From assembly GCA_963779515.1 (NCBI GenBank), contig CAVZYN010000014.1:1-33285 (forward strand): a DNA stretch of 33,285 nucleotides. The letters are read 5' to 3'. Shown piece by piece: positions 8,869-16,965 of this stretch. The stretch's first letter is position 1; every line of letters begins with the position of its first letter. This DNA comes from CAVZYN01 sp963779515. Lineage in GTDB: Bacteria; Pseudomonadota; Alphaproteobacteria; Rhizobiales; Hyphomicrobiaceae. Position numbers and translations under genes: made by a program. Below the pieces are notes generated by a model. That model was not told where the DNA came from. It ran no database searches and saw nothing but the letters and a program-made list of their open reading frames with translations.

Positions 8869-9438
8869 CTACGGCTTGCAGGCTTCGGGCCCGTTGACGG
8901 AGCGGAACGAGCGCGCGATGCGCTCCACCACGCGGTCGTATAGCGCGCCCTCGGCTTCAGGGTATGTCATGGCCCAGATATTGATCATGCGGCCGCCACA
9001 GGTGAACGAGACGCGCTCGTAGAAGACTTCATCGCCGCGATTGCCGGAGACGACGAACCACGTGTTAGACGTGCGCGCGTAGGTGATCTTGGCGTCGGCA
9101 TAGCTCTCGGCGAGGTTTTGCCGGCGGTAGTCGGCGATAGAGACCGCATCGGTGTTGACGGCGGCACCGGCAACCAAGCGTGCCTTGCCATCACGCGATA
9201 CAAAGGTAATGGCCGAGCGTCCCTCGACTTTGTCGCGGGCGTCGTCATCCCCTTTGGGTTTGACCTGGCGGAACAAGGCGGCTGGATAGGTCATCGAGAA
9301 ACCGAGCGTGTCGTCGCGATGCGGTGTCCAATCGAGTTGATCGACGTTGGCGAGCGCCAAAGTGGCGAGTGCCGGCGCCGCAACGGCTAACGCGGCGACG
9401 GCGAGTATCTGTCGAATGCGAGAGAAGTGGGGGAGCAT
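8869..9438 (-). CDS. Exported protein of unknown function
   Basis: I recognise no named family. The 189-residue product has a clear signal peptide: basic start, a hydrophobic alanine/leucine core to about residue 24 and a likely cleavage after ALA around residues 25-31. The mature part begins WTPHRDDTLGFSMTYPAALF, resembling small periplasmic proteins with a beta-rich fold, and ends in ERIARSFRS. Two cysteines in the mature part could form a disulfide. A Shine-Dalgarno-like AGGATG lies six bases before the ATG at 9438. It is probably co-transcribed with gluQ and is divergent from the alkA-like gene. Confidence 0.75.
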   Translation of the reverse strand: MLPHFSRIRQILAVAALAVAAPALATLALANVDQLDWTPHRDDTLGFSMTYPAALFRQVKPKGDDDARDKVEGRSAITFVSRDGKARLVAGAAVNTDAVSIADYRRQNLAESYADAKITYARTSNTWFVVSGNRGDEVFYERVSFTCGGRMINIWAMTYPEAEGALYDRVVERIARSFRSVNGPEACKP

Positions 9439-9473
9439 GGCACATCATCCTGGGGGATCGAGAGATCGCGCCT

Positions 9474-9502
9474 TTGCAACGGCTGCGCAAGGCTTGCATA
9501 CT
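9474..9502 (+). promoter_or_regulatory. Sigma70-like promoter of alkA-like gene
   Basis: TTGCAA (9474-9479), a 17-base spacer and CATACT (9497-9502) match consensus at four positions in each box. The predicted start of transcription is near 9509, leaving a short leader that carries AAGGGGG (about 9525-9531) as ribosome binding site before the GTG at 9536. Confidence 0.5.
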
Positions 9503-9535
9503 ATGGAAGATGGCACCGCACGTTAAGGGGGACAA

Positions 9536-10201
9536 GTGAGCCAGACGCGAAACAGAAACGCGCGGATCATTGAAAACGAAAAGGATATCCGGGCGGGTGT
9601 GCGCGCCCTCACCAAGGCGTGTCCGCACATGCGCACCGCACATGACGCGTCCGGCATGCCGCCGCTGCGCCGCCAGCTCGGCGGGTTCGAGGGCTTGGCA
9701 CGGATCATCTGCGGCCAGCAGGTGTCGGTCGCGAGTGCCGCGGCGATCTGGGCGCGTTTTGCTGCGGCCGCGCAGCCGGTCGAGGCGAGGCGGATTCTCC
9801 GCATGTCCGATGATGAGATGCGGGCGGCGGGTCTGTCGCGACCCAAGATAAAGACCCTGCGTGCGGTGGCCGCGGCCGTCAAAGACGGATTGGATTTCGA
9901 CGACCTCGCCAGCCGGGACGATGCCGAGGTGCGGGCGCGGCTGGTGTCGATCTCGGGGATCGGACCCTGGACCAGTGATGTCTACCTGATGTTCTGCATT
10001 GGCCGGGCGGACGCGTTTGCGCCCGGCGATCTCGCTTTGCAGGAGGCGGTGCGGCTGTTGATGGGGCTCGACGCGCGGCCCAGTGCAGACGAACTCGAGG
10101 TGATCGCCGAGCGTTGGCGGCCTTGGCGCGGCGTCGCGGCGCGGCTGCTGTGGTCCTATTACCGGGTCGCCAAGGCACAGAAGTCGGGCGTACCGGTGTG
10201 A
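9536..10201 (+). CDS. AlkA-like DNA-3-methyladenine glycosylase
   Basis: A 221-residue HhH-GPD base-excision repair enzyme that should remove alkylated purines such as 3-methyladenine. The helix-hairpin-helix is SISGIGPWTSDVY (138-150) and the catalytic aspartate is D165 in FAPGDLALQEA. LARIICGQQVSVASAAAIW (54-72) is the family's N-terminal helical block. It lacks the extra N-terminal domain of E. coli AlkA, like many alphaproteobacterial members. The GTG start is supported by a strong AAGGGGG about five bases upstream and by a promoter in the right place. It is divergent from the exported-protein gene. Confidence 0.9.
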   Translation: MSQTRNRNARIIENEKDIRAGVRALTKACPHMRTAHDASGMPPLRRQLGGFEGLARIICGQQVSVASAAAIWARFAAAAQPVEARRILRMSDDEMRAAGLSRPKIKTLRAVAAAVKDGLDFDDLASRDDAEVRARLVSISGIGPWTSDVYLMFCIGRADAFAPGDLALQEAVRLLMGLDARPSADELEVIAERWRPWRGVAARLLWSYYRVAKAQKSGVPV

Positions 10202-10318
10202 CGGGGCCTGGGACAGAATCGCCACAGCCAAAGGTCACGGGAGTCAAGGGGTTGCATCGCAGGCGTGACGCTCAAGCCTCAGAATACACGGCAGTTTTAG
10301 CGGCTCTAGGTTCCCTGC

Positions 10319-10347
10319 TTCACACGGCCGTCATGCCCGGCTAGTAT
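10319..10347 (+). promoter_or_regulatory. Possible promoter of HNH gene
   Basis: TTCACA (10319-10324), 17-base spacer, TAGTAT (10342-10347). Transcription would begin near 10355, which favours the GTG at 10415 over the one at 10361 as translation start. The spacer carries GCCGTCATGCCCGGC, resembling half of a common alphaproteobacterial intergenic palindrome, so the match could be fortuitous. Confidence 0.3.
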
Positions 10348-10414
10348 AACAAGTGCGCGAGTGCGACGTGCCAACCGATCAACCGGTTACGAGTACGTGC
10401 AGGAAAAGCAAGAC

Positions 10415-10975
10415 GTGACAGGAGCCTTGGCCCACGCTGAACACTTCCCGGCATTGGTACTGAACGCCGACTTCCGGCCGCTCAGTTACTATCCATTATC
10501 GCTGTGGAGTTGGCAGGACACCGTCAAAGCGGTCTTTCTCGACCGCGTGAATATCGTGTCCGAATACGAACGCTTCGTGCGCAGCCCCAATGTCGAGATG
10601 AAGCTGCCGAGCGTCGTCGCGCTTAAAACCTATGTGAAGCCCGCGCTCTACCCGGCCTTCACACGGTTCAACGTGTTCCTGCGCGACCGCTTCAGCTGTC
10701 AGTACTGCGGCTGCAAGCAAGAGCTGACGTTCGACCATCTCATTCCGCGGTCGCGCGGCGGCATGACCCGCTGGGACAACGTGATCACGGCGTGCGCGCC
10801 GTGCAATCTCGCAAAGGGCGGGTATCTGCTGCATCAGACGAAGATGCGGCCCTATCAGATGCCGTATCGCCCGACGGTGTTCGAACTGCACCGCAACGGC
10901 CGGCTGTTCCCGCCGAACTATCTGCACGATAGCTGGTTGGACTATCTCTATTGGGATACCGAACTCGAGCCGTAG
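10415..10975 (+). CDS. HNH endonuclease
   Basis: A 186-residue HNH-family protein with a predicted zinc-stabilised nuclease core: CQYCGCKQELTFDHLIPRS followed by WDNVITACAPCNLAKG. The two Cys pairs should bind structural zinc, and the DH pair with the downstream Asn forms the metal-dependent active site. The N-terminal block FPALVLNADFRPLSYYPLS is typical of a widely conserved subfamily that is generally chromosomal and not part of a restriction system; its role is unknown. The frame is open from a GTG at 10361, but the GTG at 10415 has AGGAAAAG six bases upstream and gives an N terminus like that of relatives I recall, so it is preferred. Confidence 0.88.
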   Translation: MTGALAHAEHFPALVLNADFRPLSYYPLSLWSWQDTVKAVFLDRVNIVSEYERFVRSPNVEMKLPSVVALKTYVKPALYPAFTRFNVFLRDRFSCQYCGCKQELTFDHLIPRSRGGMTRWDNVITACAPCNLAKGGYLLHQTKMRPYQMPYRPTVFELHRNGRLFPPNYLHDSWLDYLYWDTELEP

Positions 10976-11050
10976 GGTGGGATGGCTCGATCTCTACTGT
11001 GAGAACCGTTGTATGGCCGCCTGTTAATTCTTCACACAACGGATCTTGCA

Positions 11051-11614
11051 ATGAGAGTACGGGCCGAAAGTCAAAGCATTCGCTGCGATATCACTGGTTC
11101 GAGCTTATCGTCATCCGATGCGCTCGGCGGAATTTCTTTCGTTGGGGAAGGCATTATTGAGTGGATCGGTGAAACGGAATTTGAGCGGGCCAACGCTGAC
11201 GTCTTGAAGCTGTTGAGAGTTGGCAATAGCTGCACATGGTCAATCCACTCCGTCGCGGCGGGGCTTCGCAACCTGCAAGACTTTGGAAAGCTAAAACGAT
11301 TCGAACATGACTTGTCTTTGGCGCACGACACCGGTTTTGGGTTGGCGACAATTCATGGCGGCGACCTGTTCCTCAGTCTGCATCCTCGCGACGTAGATCT
11401 TCAAGCGTGCCAACGCATGCTTCGTGACGCTTTGAACTATTTACATCTGTCGCTGGAAGTTTGCGCACATTTTTGGGGCTTTAGAGTTCCAGAGCATCAG
11501 TCGTCTCTGACTACGAGTGATGAATTTTTAAAATTGGCAGTCCCATTGCTAGCCGACGACATAAGTGTCGGCCTCAAGCGCGCCGAACCGCGAGAGGCAA
11601 ATGGGGGACGATAG
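11051..11614 (+). CDS. Unknown protein, first of accessory pair
   Basis: I do not recognise this 187-residue protein. It has no signal peptide or membrane segment. The middle contains WSIHSVAAGLRNLQDFGKLK and the C-terminal half a probable long helix (RMLRDALNYLHLSLEVCAHF), so a mixed alpha/beta cytoplasmic fold is likely. The DNA is less GC-rich than the flanks and codon third positions are less biased, suggesting acquisition by transfer. The ATG at 11051 is chosen over an in-frame start at 11009; no strong ribosome binding site is visible for either. The next gene begins 54 bases downstream on the same strand, so the two probably form one unit. Confidence 0.6.
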   Translation: MRVRAESQSIRCDITGSSLSSSDALGGISFVGEGIIEWIGETEFERANADVLKLLRVGNSCTWSIHSVAAGLRNLQDFGKLKRFEHDLSLAHDTGFGLATIHGGDLFLSLHPRDVDLQACQRMLRDALNYLHLSLEVCAHFWGFRVPEHQSSLTTSDEFLKLAVPLLADDISVGLKRAEPREANGGR

Positions 11615-11668
11615 CCGGTCGACTGCCATTTAGCTATTAGAGAACAAATTCAATCTTCGTTCGAAAAC

Positions 11669-12457
11669 ATGGAGCCGTGTCGCCCAACGACGCGGGAAAA
11701 AATGTCTATTTCTCGCCCTTTTCGGCGCACGACAAGACAGCTTGTAGATGGTTCGTACGCCATCAACGGAGCTGGTGCTTACGTCATGCATCCTCGATAT
11801 GCTTCTTCTCCCCAAAATTTCATTCGAGCCTTTGAAGTTCTCCAAAAAGACTTTGTCAAGCTTTTGGACTACATCGAACCCGCAGATGCCAATCTGCCTT
11901 GCTTCTCATACCGCATCCACGAGCTGCTAACGCGCGCAAGCATCGAAATAGAAGCAAATTGCCGAGCAATTTTTGCTGACAACGGCGCTCAAAACACTGA
12001 TGATCTTACCATGAAAGACTATCGCAAGATAAATGTCTCGCATCGTCTCTCGTCGTACAAGGCTCGACTACCCAATTGGCAAGGCACGAGGAGCACCCGT
12101 GTTCCGTTTGGCGCGTGGGCTATAAATAGTCCGCTTGTTTGGTATCAGGCTTACAATCGGACCAAGCACAATCGCCAGCACAACTTCCATGTCGCGAATT
12201 TTGATGCTCTCGTCGATGCCATGTGTGGGCTCGCAATCCTTTTGTCGGCACAATTTCATCTGCAGGACTTCTCACGCTCAAATTTGCTTAGCTGGTCAGT
12301 TGAGCCAAAGGATGGCCTCTATCAAGCGATAGGTGGATTCTTTCTCGTTGCCTTCGCTAACGATTTTCCGCCGACCGAACGGTACGACTTCAACTGGACG
12401 GTGCTTAAAGATGAAGCCGATCCATTTCAGAATTTCAATTTCGCGGCTGTCCCGTAA
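11669..12457 (+). CDS. Unknown HEPN-like protein, second of pair
   Basis: The 262-residue product is not in a family I can name with certainty. Two blocks look like parts of a HEPN-type helical fold: RIHELLTRASIEIEANCRAI in the middle and WYQAYNRTKHNRQHNFHVAN near residues 165-185. The YNxxKHxR arrangement recalls HEPN-like proteins, and R-x6-H within RTKHNRQH is compatible with a ribonuclease motif, though this is inference. There is no signal peptide. Local G+C is 50% when counted over 11701-11760, against 67% over 961-1020 in plsC. The start could also be the ATG at 11702. It lies 54 bases after the preceding unknown gene. Confidence 0.6.
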   Translation: MEPCRPTTREKMSISRPFRRTTRQLVDGSYAINGAGAYVMHPRYASSPQNFIRAFEVLQKDFVKLLDYIEPADANLPCFSYRIHELLTRASIEIEANCRAIFADNGAQNTDDLTMKDYRKINVSHRLSSYKARLPNWQGTRSTRVPFGAWAINSPLVWYQAYNRTKHNRQHNFHVANFDALVDAMCGLAILLSAQFHLQDFSRSNLLSWSVEPKDGLYQAIGGFFLVAFANDFPPTERYDFNWTVLKDEADPFQNFNFAAVP

Positions 12458-12566
12458 CCTTTCAAAGTTGAGCTGTGGCTGCCGATGACTGCGCTGGTCC
12501 AACCGCCATGATCCAGGATCACCACGGCACGTGTTCGGCACATGGTGACGTCACGGCGTATGGATT

Positions 12567-12592
12567 ATCGGGACAAGCCGGACAAGCCCGAT
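12567..12592. repeat. Short palindromic intergenic repeat
   Basis: ATCGGG (12567-12572) pairs with CCCGAT (12587-12592) around two adjacent copies of GGACAAGCC (12571-12579 and 12580-12588). It resembles the GGACAAGCC-type palindromes scattered between genes in Hyphomicrobiales. It lies between the accessory pair and the csaA stop and may act as a terminator or mark an insertion boundary. The rest of 12458-12630 shows no gene. Confidence 0.4.
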
Positions 12593-12630
12593 GATGACGG
12601 CTGTGGGTGGGATGCTTCGGAGACCAGAGC

Positions 12631-12996
12631 CTAATACAACCGCCCGCCGTTGGGGGTGGGGAGGGTTGGGTTGATCAGGACGACTTCGCCGGCCGAGTCC
12701 GGAAAGCCGAGCGTCAAAACTTCGGACATGAACTTGCCGATCTGGCGCGGCGGAAAATTGACGACCGCGGCAACTTGGCGGCCGATCAGCGCGTCGCGAT
12801 CGTAATTCTTCACGATTTGCGCCGCGCTCTTTTTGATGCCGATGACGGGGCCGAAGTCGATCTTGAGTTTCCAGGACGGCTTGCGCGCCTCTGGAAACGC
12901 CTCGACCTCGACAATCGTACCGACGCGAATGTCGACCTTGAGAAAATCATCGAACTTGATTTCAGGCGCGCGGGTGCTGCTGGTGTCGAGATGCAT
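12631..12996 (-). CDS. csaA: CsaA-type tRNA-binding protein
   Basis: A 121-residue single-domain protein with the tRNA-binding OB fold also found at the C terminus of bacterial MetG. Conserved family blocks are FDDFLKVDIRVGTIVEVEAF at the N terminus, the KLKIDFGP strand, and VAAVVNFPPRQIG with SEVLTLGFPD in the C-terminal half. CsaA of Bacillus has been described as a chaperone assisting protein export, but its role in proteobacteria is unclear. It begins eight bases after the stop of the TetR-like gene, so the two are probably co-transcribed. Length is slightly over the usual 110 residues. Confidence 0.9.
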   Translation of the reverse strand: MHLDTSSTRAPEIKFDDFLKVDIRVGTIVEVEAFPEARKPSWKLKIDFGPVIGIKKSAAQIVKNYDRDALIGRQVAAVVNFPPRQIGKFMSEVLTLGFPDSAGEVVLINPTLPTPNGGRLY

Positions 12997-13004
12997 GGCT
13001 GAGC

Positions 13005-13685
13005 TCAGAGTGGTTTGGCGGTGTCGCCCGGTTGCGCGGTGCTGGACGCCGAGGGGCCGCGTCCCGCGAAGATCGAACGGATGGCGTCGGGGATCGCGGT
13101 CGCGATCTTGTAGGCGCTGTCGCAGGTGCTCTCGATCGAGGTGATCGTGCTCTCGCCGCGTTTGAGACGCCGATCGAGGGCGGCCATGGTGCGGGCAAGC
13201 CCGGCGTCGTCATCGGCGAGCCAGGTGCGGAACACCGACGCATAGACCGAGCCGAGGCCCGCGACACGCAACGGCCCACTCCAGCCGTCGGTGCCGATGC
13301 CGGCGGTCGCCAACATCCAATGCTGCGAGGCGAGGAAAGGGCGAATGAGGGCGGGATCGGCAAGGCCCGCGCCCGCGATCGATTTGAGCGCGTTCTTGTA
13401 GGGCGCGAGCGCATCGAAGCGCGCCATGACGACTTCGAACAGTGCATCGCGACGGCCCTCGCCGGGACCAGCGGCGGGGGGCTTGGCCATCACCGCATCG
13501 TCAACGGCGCGCGTGAAGGCGGCGATGATCTCGGACTTTCCCGCGAAATCGCGGCGCAGATCGACGAGCGTGACGCCAGCTTTGTCGGCGATTTCAAGAA
13601 GCGTGATTTCGCCCCACGGTTTGGCCGCCGCGAGCGCGAGCGCCGCAGATACGATGCGGCCTTTGGAGGTGCTGGTGTCGAGCAT
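13005..13685 (-). CDS. TetR-like transcriptional regulator
   Basis: The 226-residue product starts with a TetR-type helix-turn-helix: GRIVSAALALAAAKPWGEI, then LLEIADKAGVTLVDLRRDFAGK, within residues about 9-52. The remainder is a helical ligand-binding region without recognisable ligand residues; COQ9-type proteins share this architecture and are an alternative. The ATG at 13685 has CAGGAG five bases upstream, a strong start; the frame remains open to 13886 but lacks comparable support. The tRNA-Leu gene lies divergently about 150 bases away. Its target is unknown, and csaA downstream may simply be a passenger. Confidence 0.75.
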   Translation of the reverse strand: MLDTSTSKGRIVSAALALAAAKPWGEITLLEIADKAGVTLVDLRRDFAGKSEIIAAFTRAVDDAVMAKPPAAGPGEGRRDALFEVVMARFDALAPYKNALKSIAGAGLADPALIRPFLASQHWMLATAGIGTDGWSGPLRVAGLGSVYASVFRTWLADDDAGLARTMAALDRRLKRGESTITSIESTCDSAYKIATAIPDAIRSIFAGRGPSASSTAQPGDTAKPL

Positions 13686-13833
13686 GGAAACTCCTGCGGG
13701 GGTGCTGAGTCGCTTTCCTATGTAGGCCCGCTCGTGCTGCTGTACCAGAGGACCAGACGGCGCATGGCACGCAAAGGTAAAACGGGGCAAAGGCTTTACG
13801 AGGGGGCCAATAGCCCGTATCGATCTGGCCGGC

Positions 13834-13920
13834 GCGGACGTGGTGGAACCGGTAGACACACAGGACTTAAAATCCTGAGACGGCAACGTCGTGCGGGTTC
13901 AAGTCCCGCCGTCCGCACCA
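13834..13920 (+). tRNA. tRNA-Leu (anticodon UAA)
   Basis: An 87-base class II tRNA. The acceptor stem GCGGACG (13834-13840) pairs with CGTCCGC (13910-13916), followed by the discriminator A and an encoded CCA. The anticodon stem CAGGA/TCCTG encloses the loop CTTAAAA with anticodon TAA at 13868-13870. The long variable arm and the T-loop GGTTCAAGTCC are present, as expected of tRNA-Leu. It ends only 22 bases before the xdhA start codon. Confidence 0.96.
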
Positions 13921-13942
13921 CAGAAATCAGGGCATTCGCGAC

Positions 13943-15418
13943 ATGCGCGACTACGTGACGTTTGTGCTGAATGGTGAGGTGCAGCGCGTTCGGGACATCG
14001 ATCCGACGCTGACGGTGCTGAACTATCTGCGCCGCGAGCGGCGGCTGGCGGGCACCAAGGAAGGGTGCGCCGAGGGCGATTGCGGGGCGTGCACGGTCGT
14101 CGTCGCGGAGCTGGCCGACGGCCAGATGCGCCGCCGCGCGGTCAATGCCTGCATTCAGTTCGTGCCCATGCTGGACGGCAAATCCGTGACCACGGTGGAA
14201 GGCATCCGGGAGCCCGGCGGGCCGCTGCATCCCTGCCAGCAGGCGATGGTCGAATTGCATGGCTCTCAGTGCGGCTTCTGCACGCCGGGGTTCGTGATGT
14301 CGCTCTATGCGGCCTATGTGAGCGGCGCGCCCGAAGAGATCGGTGAGATCAATGACCTGTTGGCCGGCAACCTCTGCCGCTGCACGGGCTATGGACCGAT
14401 TCAAGCAGCGGCCCGCGCGATGCGGGGACTGCCAGCCTCGCCCTGGCAGGCGGCGCGGCTGGTGCGGGAGCATGAGCTGCTGCGGGCAATCGCGGATGGC
14501 GAGACGCTGGCGATGGAGACGAGCGGACGGCGGTTCTATGCGCCCGCAACCGCCGATGAACTGGCGCGGATTTACGCCGAGCAGTCTGAGGCGACGATCG
14601 TCGCGGGAGCAACGGACGTCGGCCTCTGGGTCACGAAGCAGCATCGCGTTTTGCCGGCGATCATCCACCTCGGGCGCGTGGCGGAGCTGCGCACCATCGA
14701 GACGGCTGCGGGCCATCTCACGATCGGCGCAGGCGTGACGTACGCCGACGCCGAAACGGCGATCGCGGCGCACTATCCGGATTTCGGGGAGCTGATCCGC
14801 CGGCTCGGATCGCGCCAGGTGCGCAACGCCGGCACCATCGGCGGCAATATCGCCAATGGGTCGCCGATCGGCGACACGCCGCCGGCCCTGATCGCACTTG
14901 GCGCAACGGTAACGCTGCGCAAGGGGGCCGCGCAACGGACGCTGCCGCTCGAAGACTTTTTCATCGCTTATGGCCGGCAGGATCGCGCACCCGGTGAGTT
15001 CGTCGCCGCGATCACCGTACCGCTGCTCGACAATGCCGAGGATCTGACGTGCTTCAAGATTTCGAAGCGCTTCGATCAGGATATTTCCGCCGTTTGCGGC
15101 TGCTTCAATCTGAAAATCGAAGAGGAGCGCATCGCCGCCGCGCGCATCGCTTATGGCGGCATGGCTGCGACGCCGCGGCGCGCCCGCGCGGTCGAGGCGG
15201 CGCTGGTCGGCGCGCCATGGACGGCGGCAACCATCGAAGCGGCGGCCGCCGCCTACGATCGAGATTTTCAGCCGATCTCCGATGTGCGTGGATCATCAGA
15301 TTACCGCTTATTGACCGCAAAGAATCTGCTACGCAAGGTGTTTCACGAACGGCCGGGCGCGCGTCCGCAATCGCGCCCATCGACGCGACTCGTTGGACGA
15401 AACGGAGCCTTCGCCTGA
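13943..15418 (+). CDS. xdhA: Xanthine dehydrogenase small subunit
   Basis: This 491-residue subunit carries the electron-transfer centres of xanthine dehydrogenase (hypoxanthine to xanthine to urate, NAD+ acceptor). C42, C47, C50 and C70 match the plant-ferredoxin-type 2Fe-2S cluster; C110, C113, C145 and C147 match the second 2Fe-2S cluster. The FAD-binding domain follows from about residue 190, with IVAGATDVGLWV and NAGTIGGNIANGSPIGDTPP as flavin-contact blocks, and then the CO-dehydrogenase-flavoprotein C-terminal domain. The gene is intact and of normal length. The molybdopterin subunit XdhB and the maturation factor XdhC, normally directly downstream, are absent; an ABC transporter begins instead after 23 bases. 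Confidence 0.93.
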   Translation: MRDYVTFVLNGEVQRVRDIDPTLTVLNYLRRERRLAGTKEGCAEGDCGACTVVVAELADGQMRRRAVNACIQFVPMLDGKSVTTVEGIREPGGPLHPCQQAMVELHGSQCGFCTPGFVMSLYAAYVSGAPEEIGEINDLLAGNLCRCTGYGPIQAAARAMRGLPASPWQAARLVREHELLRAIADGETLAMETSGRRFYAPATADELARIYAEQSEATIVAGATDVGLWVTKQHRVLPAIIHLGRVAELRTIETAAGHLTIGAGVTYADAETAIAAHYPDFGELIRRLGSRQVRNAGTIGGNIANGSPIGDTPPALIALGATVTLRKGAAQRTLPLEDFFIAYGRQDRAPGEFVAAITVPLLDNAEDLTCFKISKRFDQDISAVCGCFNLKIEEERIAAARIAYGGMAATPRRARAVEAALVGAPWTAATIEAAAAAYDRDFQPISDVRGSSDYRLLTAKNLLRKVFHERPGARPQSRPSTRLVGRNGAFA

Positions 15419-15441
15419 GCACGCAAGAAGCGACAGATCAA

Positions 15442-16965
15442 ATGCCGGTACGGCTGTTTGTCGAAGGCCTCACGAAGCAGTTCGCGGCGCTCAGGGCATG
15501 CGACGGCATCACGTTTGCGGTAAAGCCCGGCGAGATTCATGCGCTGCTCGGCGAAAACGGCGCCGGAAAATCAACTCTCGTGAAGATGATCTACGGCGTG
15601 CTGCGGCCCGATTTCGGCACGATTCGGATCGACGGCGAAACATTTGAGCCCAAATCCCCCCACGATGCGCGACAACGCGGCATCGGCATGGTGTTCCAGC
15701 ACTTTTCGCTATTCGAAGCGTTGACGGTCGCCGAGAACATCGCACTCGGGTTGACGCGCGCGGCGGCAGCGGGGGATCTTGCGTCCCGGATTGTAGGCGT
15801 TTCGGAAACCTATGGAATGAAGCTCGATCCCGGCCGGCTGGTTGGCACGCTGTCGGTCGGCGAACGTCAGCGCGTCGAGATTGTGCGCTGCCTGCTGCAG
15901 AACCCGCGGCTGTTGATCATGGATGAGCCGACATCGGTGCTGACGCCGCAGGAGATCACGGCGCTGTTTGCGATCCTGCGGCGGCTCGCGGCGGAAGGCC
16001 GGTCGATCCTCTATATCTCGCACAAGCTCGACGAGATCCGCGCGCTCTGCGATCACGCGACGATCCTGCGCGGCGGCCGCGTGGCCGCAACATGCATTCC
16101 GAAAGAAGAGACCGCCAAGAGCATCGCCGAGATGATGATCGGCAAGACTCTGGTGCCACCGAAACGCGATGTCGTGCGGCGCGGTGCGGCGCGCCTCGCA
16201 GTCAATCGGCTGTCGTTGAAGAGCGAGGCGCAATTCGGCGTCGATCTCGCAGATGTGGCGTTCGAGGTGCGGGCCGGCGAAGTGCTCGGCATCGCCGGCG
16301 TCGCGGGCAATGGTCAGGCGGAGCTGACGGCGGCGCTGATCGGCGAACGGCCATCTGCCGACAACGCGGCGATTCTCTTCCATCAGAAACCGATCGGGCA
16401 GCTGGGGCCGGCGGCGCGGCGGGCGCTTGGCATGGCGTTCGTTCCGGAAAACCGCCTCGGTCACGGCGCCGTTCCGGATATGACGCTGTGGGAGAACACG
16501 GTGTTGTCTTCCGGTAAGAACCAAGACGTGGTGCAGGGCGGGTTCATTCAACGCGCGACGGCGGCCGCGATCGCCGATGGCATTGCCAGTGCCTTTAGCG
16601 TGAAAACGCCGGGTGTGCAGGCGATGGCGCGCAGTTTGTCCGGCGGCAATCTGCAGAAGTTCATCATGGGCCGCGAGATCATGCAGGAACCGTCGGTGCT
16701 GATCGTGGCGCAGCCGACATGGGGCGTCGATGCAGGTGCTGCCGCCTTCATTCATGAGCGGCTGCTGCGGCTGGCGGAAAAGGGCGCCGCGGTGGTCGTC
16801 ATCTCGCAGGATCTCGACGAGCTGTTCACGCTCTCGGACCGGATTGCGGTGCTGGCGGGCGGGCGGCTGTCGGCGGCCGAGGCTGTCGATGCGCTGACGG
16901 TCGAAGCGATCGGGCAGCGGATGGGGGCCGCGCGCGGCGGCGAGGTGCGTCATGCTGCATCTTGA
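15442..16965 (+). CDS. ABC transporter ATPase, BMP/nucleoside type
   Basis: A 507-residue protein with two fused ATP-binding cassettes, the arrangement of importers that work with BMP-family binding proteins and take up nucleosides or purines. The first cassette has Walker A GENGAGKST (37-45), signature LSVGERQ and Walker B LLIMDEPTS. The second is degenerate as usual in this family: GVAGNGQAEL in place of Walker A, but signature LSGGNLQK and VLIVAQPTWGVD, with Q in place of the catalytic E. The ATG at 15442 is chosen from homology; the frame is open upstream inside xdhA. Its last 14 bases overlap the next permease gene, so the units are translationally linked. Confidence 0.9.
   Translation: MPVRLFVEGLTKQFAALRACDGITFAVKPGEIHALLGENGAGKSTLVKMIYGVLRPDFGTIRIDGETFEPKSPHDARQRGIGMVFQHFSLFEALTVAENIALGLTRAAAAGDLASRIVGVSETYGMKLDPGRLVGTLSVGERQRVEIVRCLLQNPRLLIMDEPTSVLTPQEITALFAILRRLAAEGRSILYISHKLDEIRALCDHATILRGGRVAATCIPKEETAKSIAEMMIGKTLVPPKRDVVRRGAARLAVNRLSLKSEAQFGVDLADVAFEVRAGEVLGIAGVAGNGQAELTAALIGERPSADNAAILFHQKPIGQLGPAARRALGMAFVPENRLGHGAVPDMTLWENTVLSSGKNQDVVQGGFIQRATAAAIADGIASAFSVKTPGVQAMARSLSGGNLQKFIMGREIMQEPSVLIVAQPTWGVDAGAAAFIHERLLRLAEKGAAVVVISQDLDELFTLSDRIAVLAGGRLSAAEAVDALTVEAIGQRMGAARGGEVRHAAS

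Noticed and set aside
10415..12457. HNH gene plus accessory pair as one three-gene defence system
   Set aside because: The HNH protein belongs to a broadly conserved chromosomal subfamily with host-like base composition, so it is more likely to be a fixed neighbour than part of the cassette.
13032..13958. 308-codon plus-strand frame over the TetR-like gene and the tRNA
   Set aside because: It runs through the tRNA-Leu gene and is complementary to a clear TetR-like protein.
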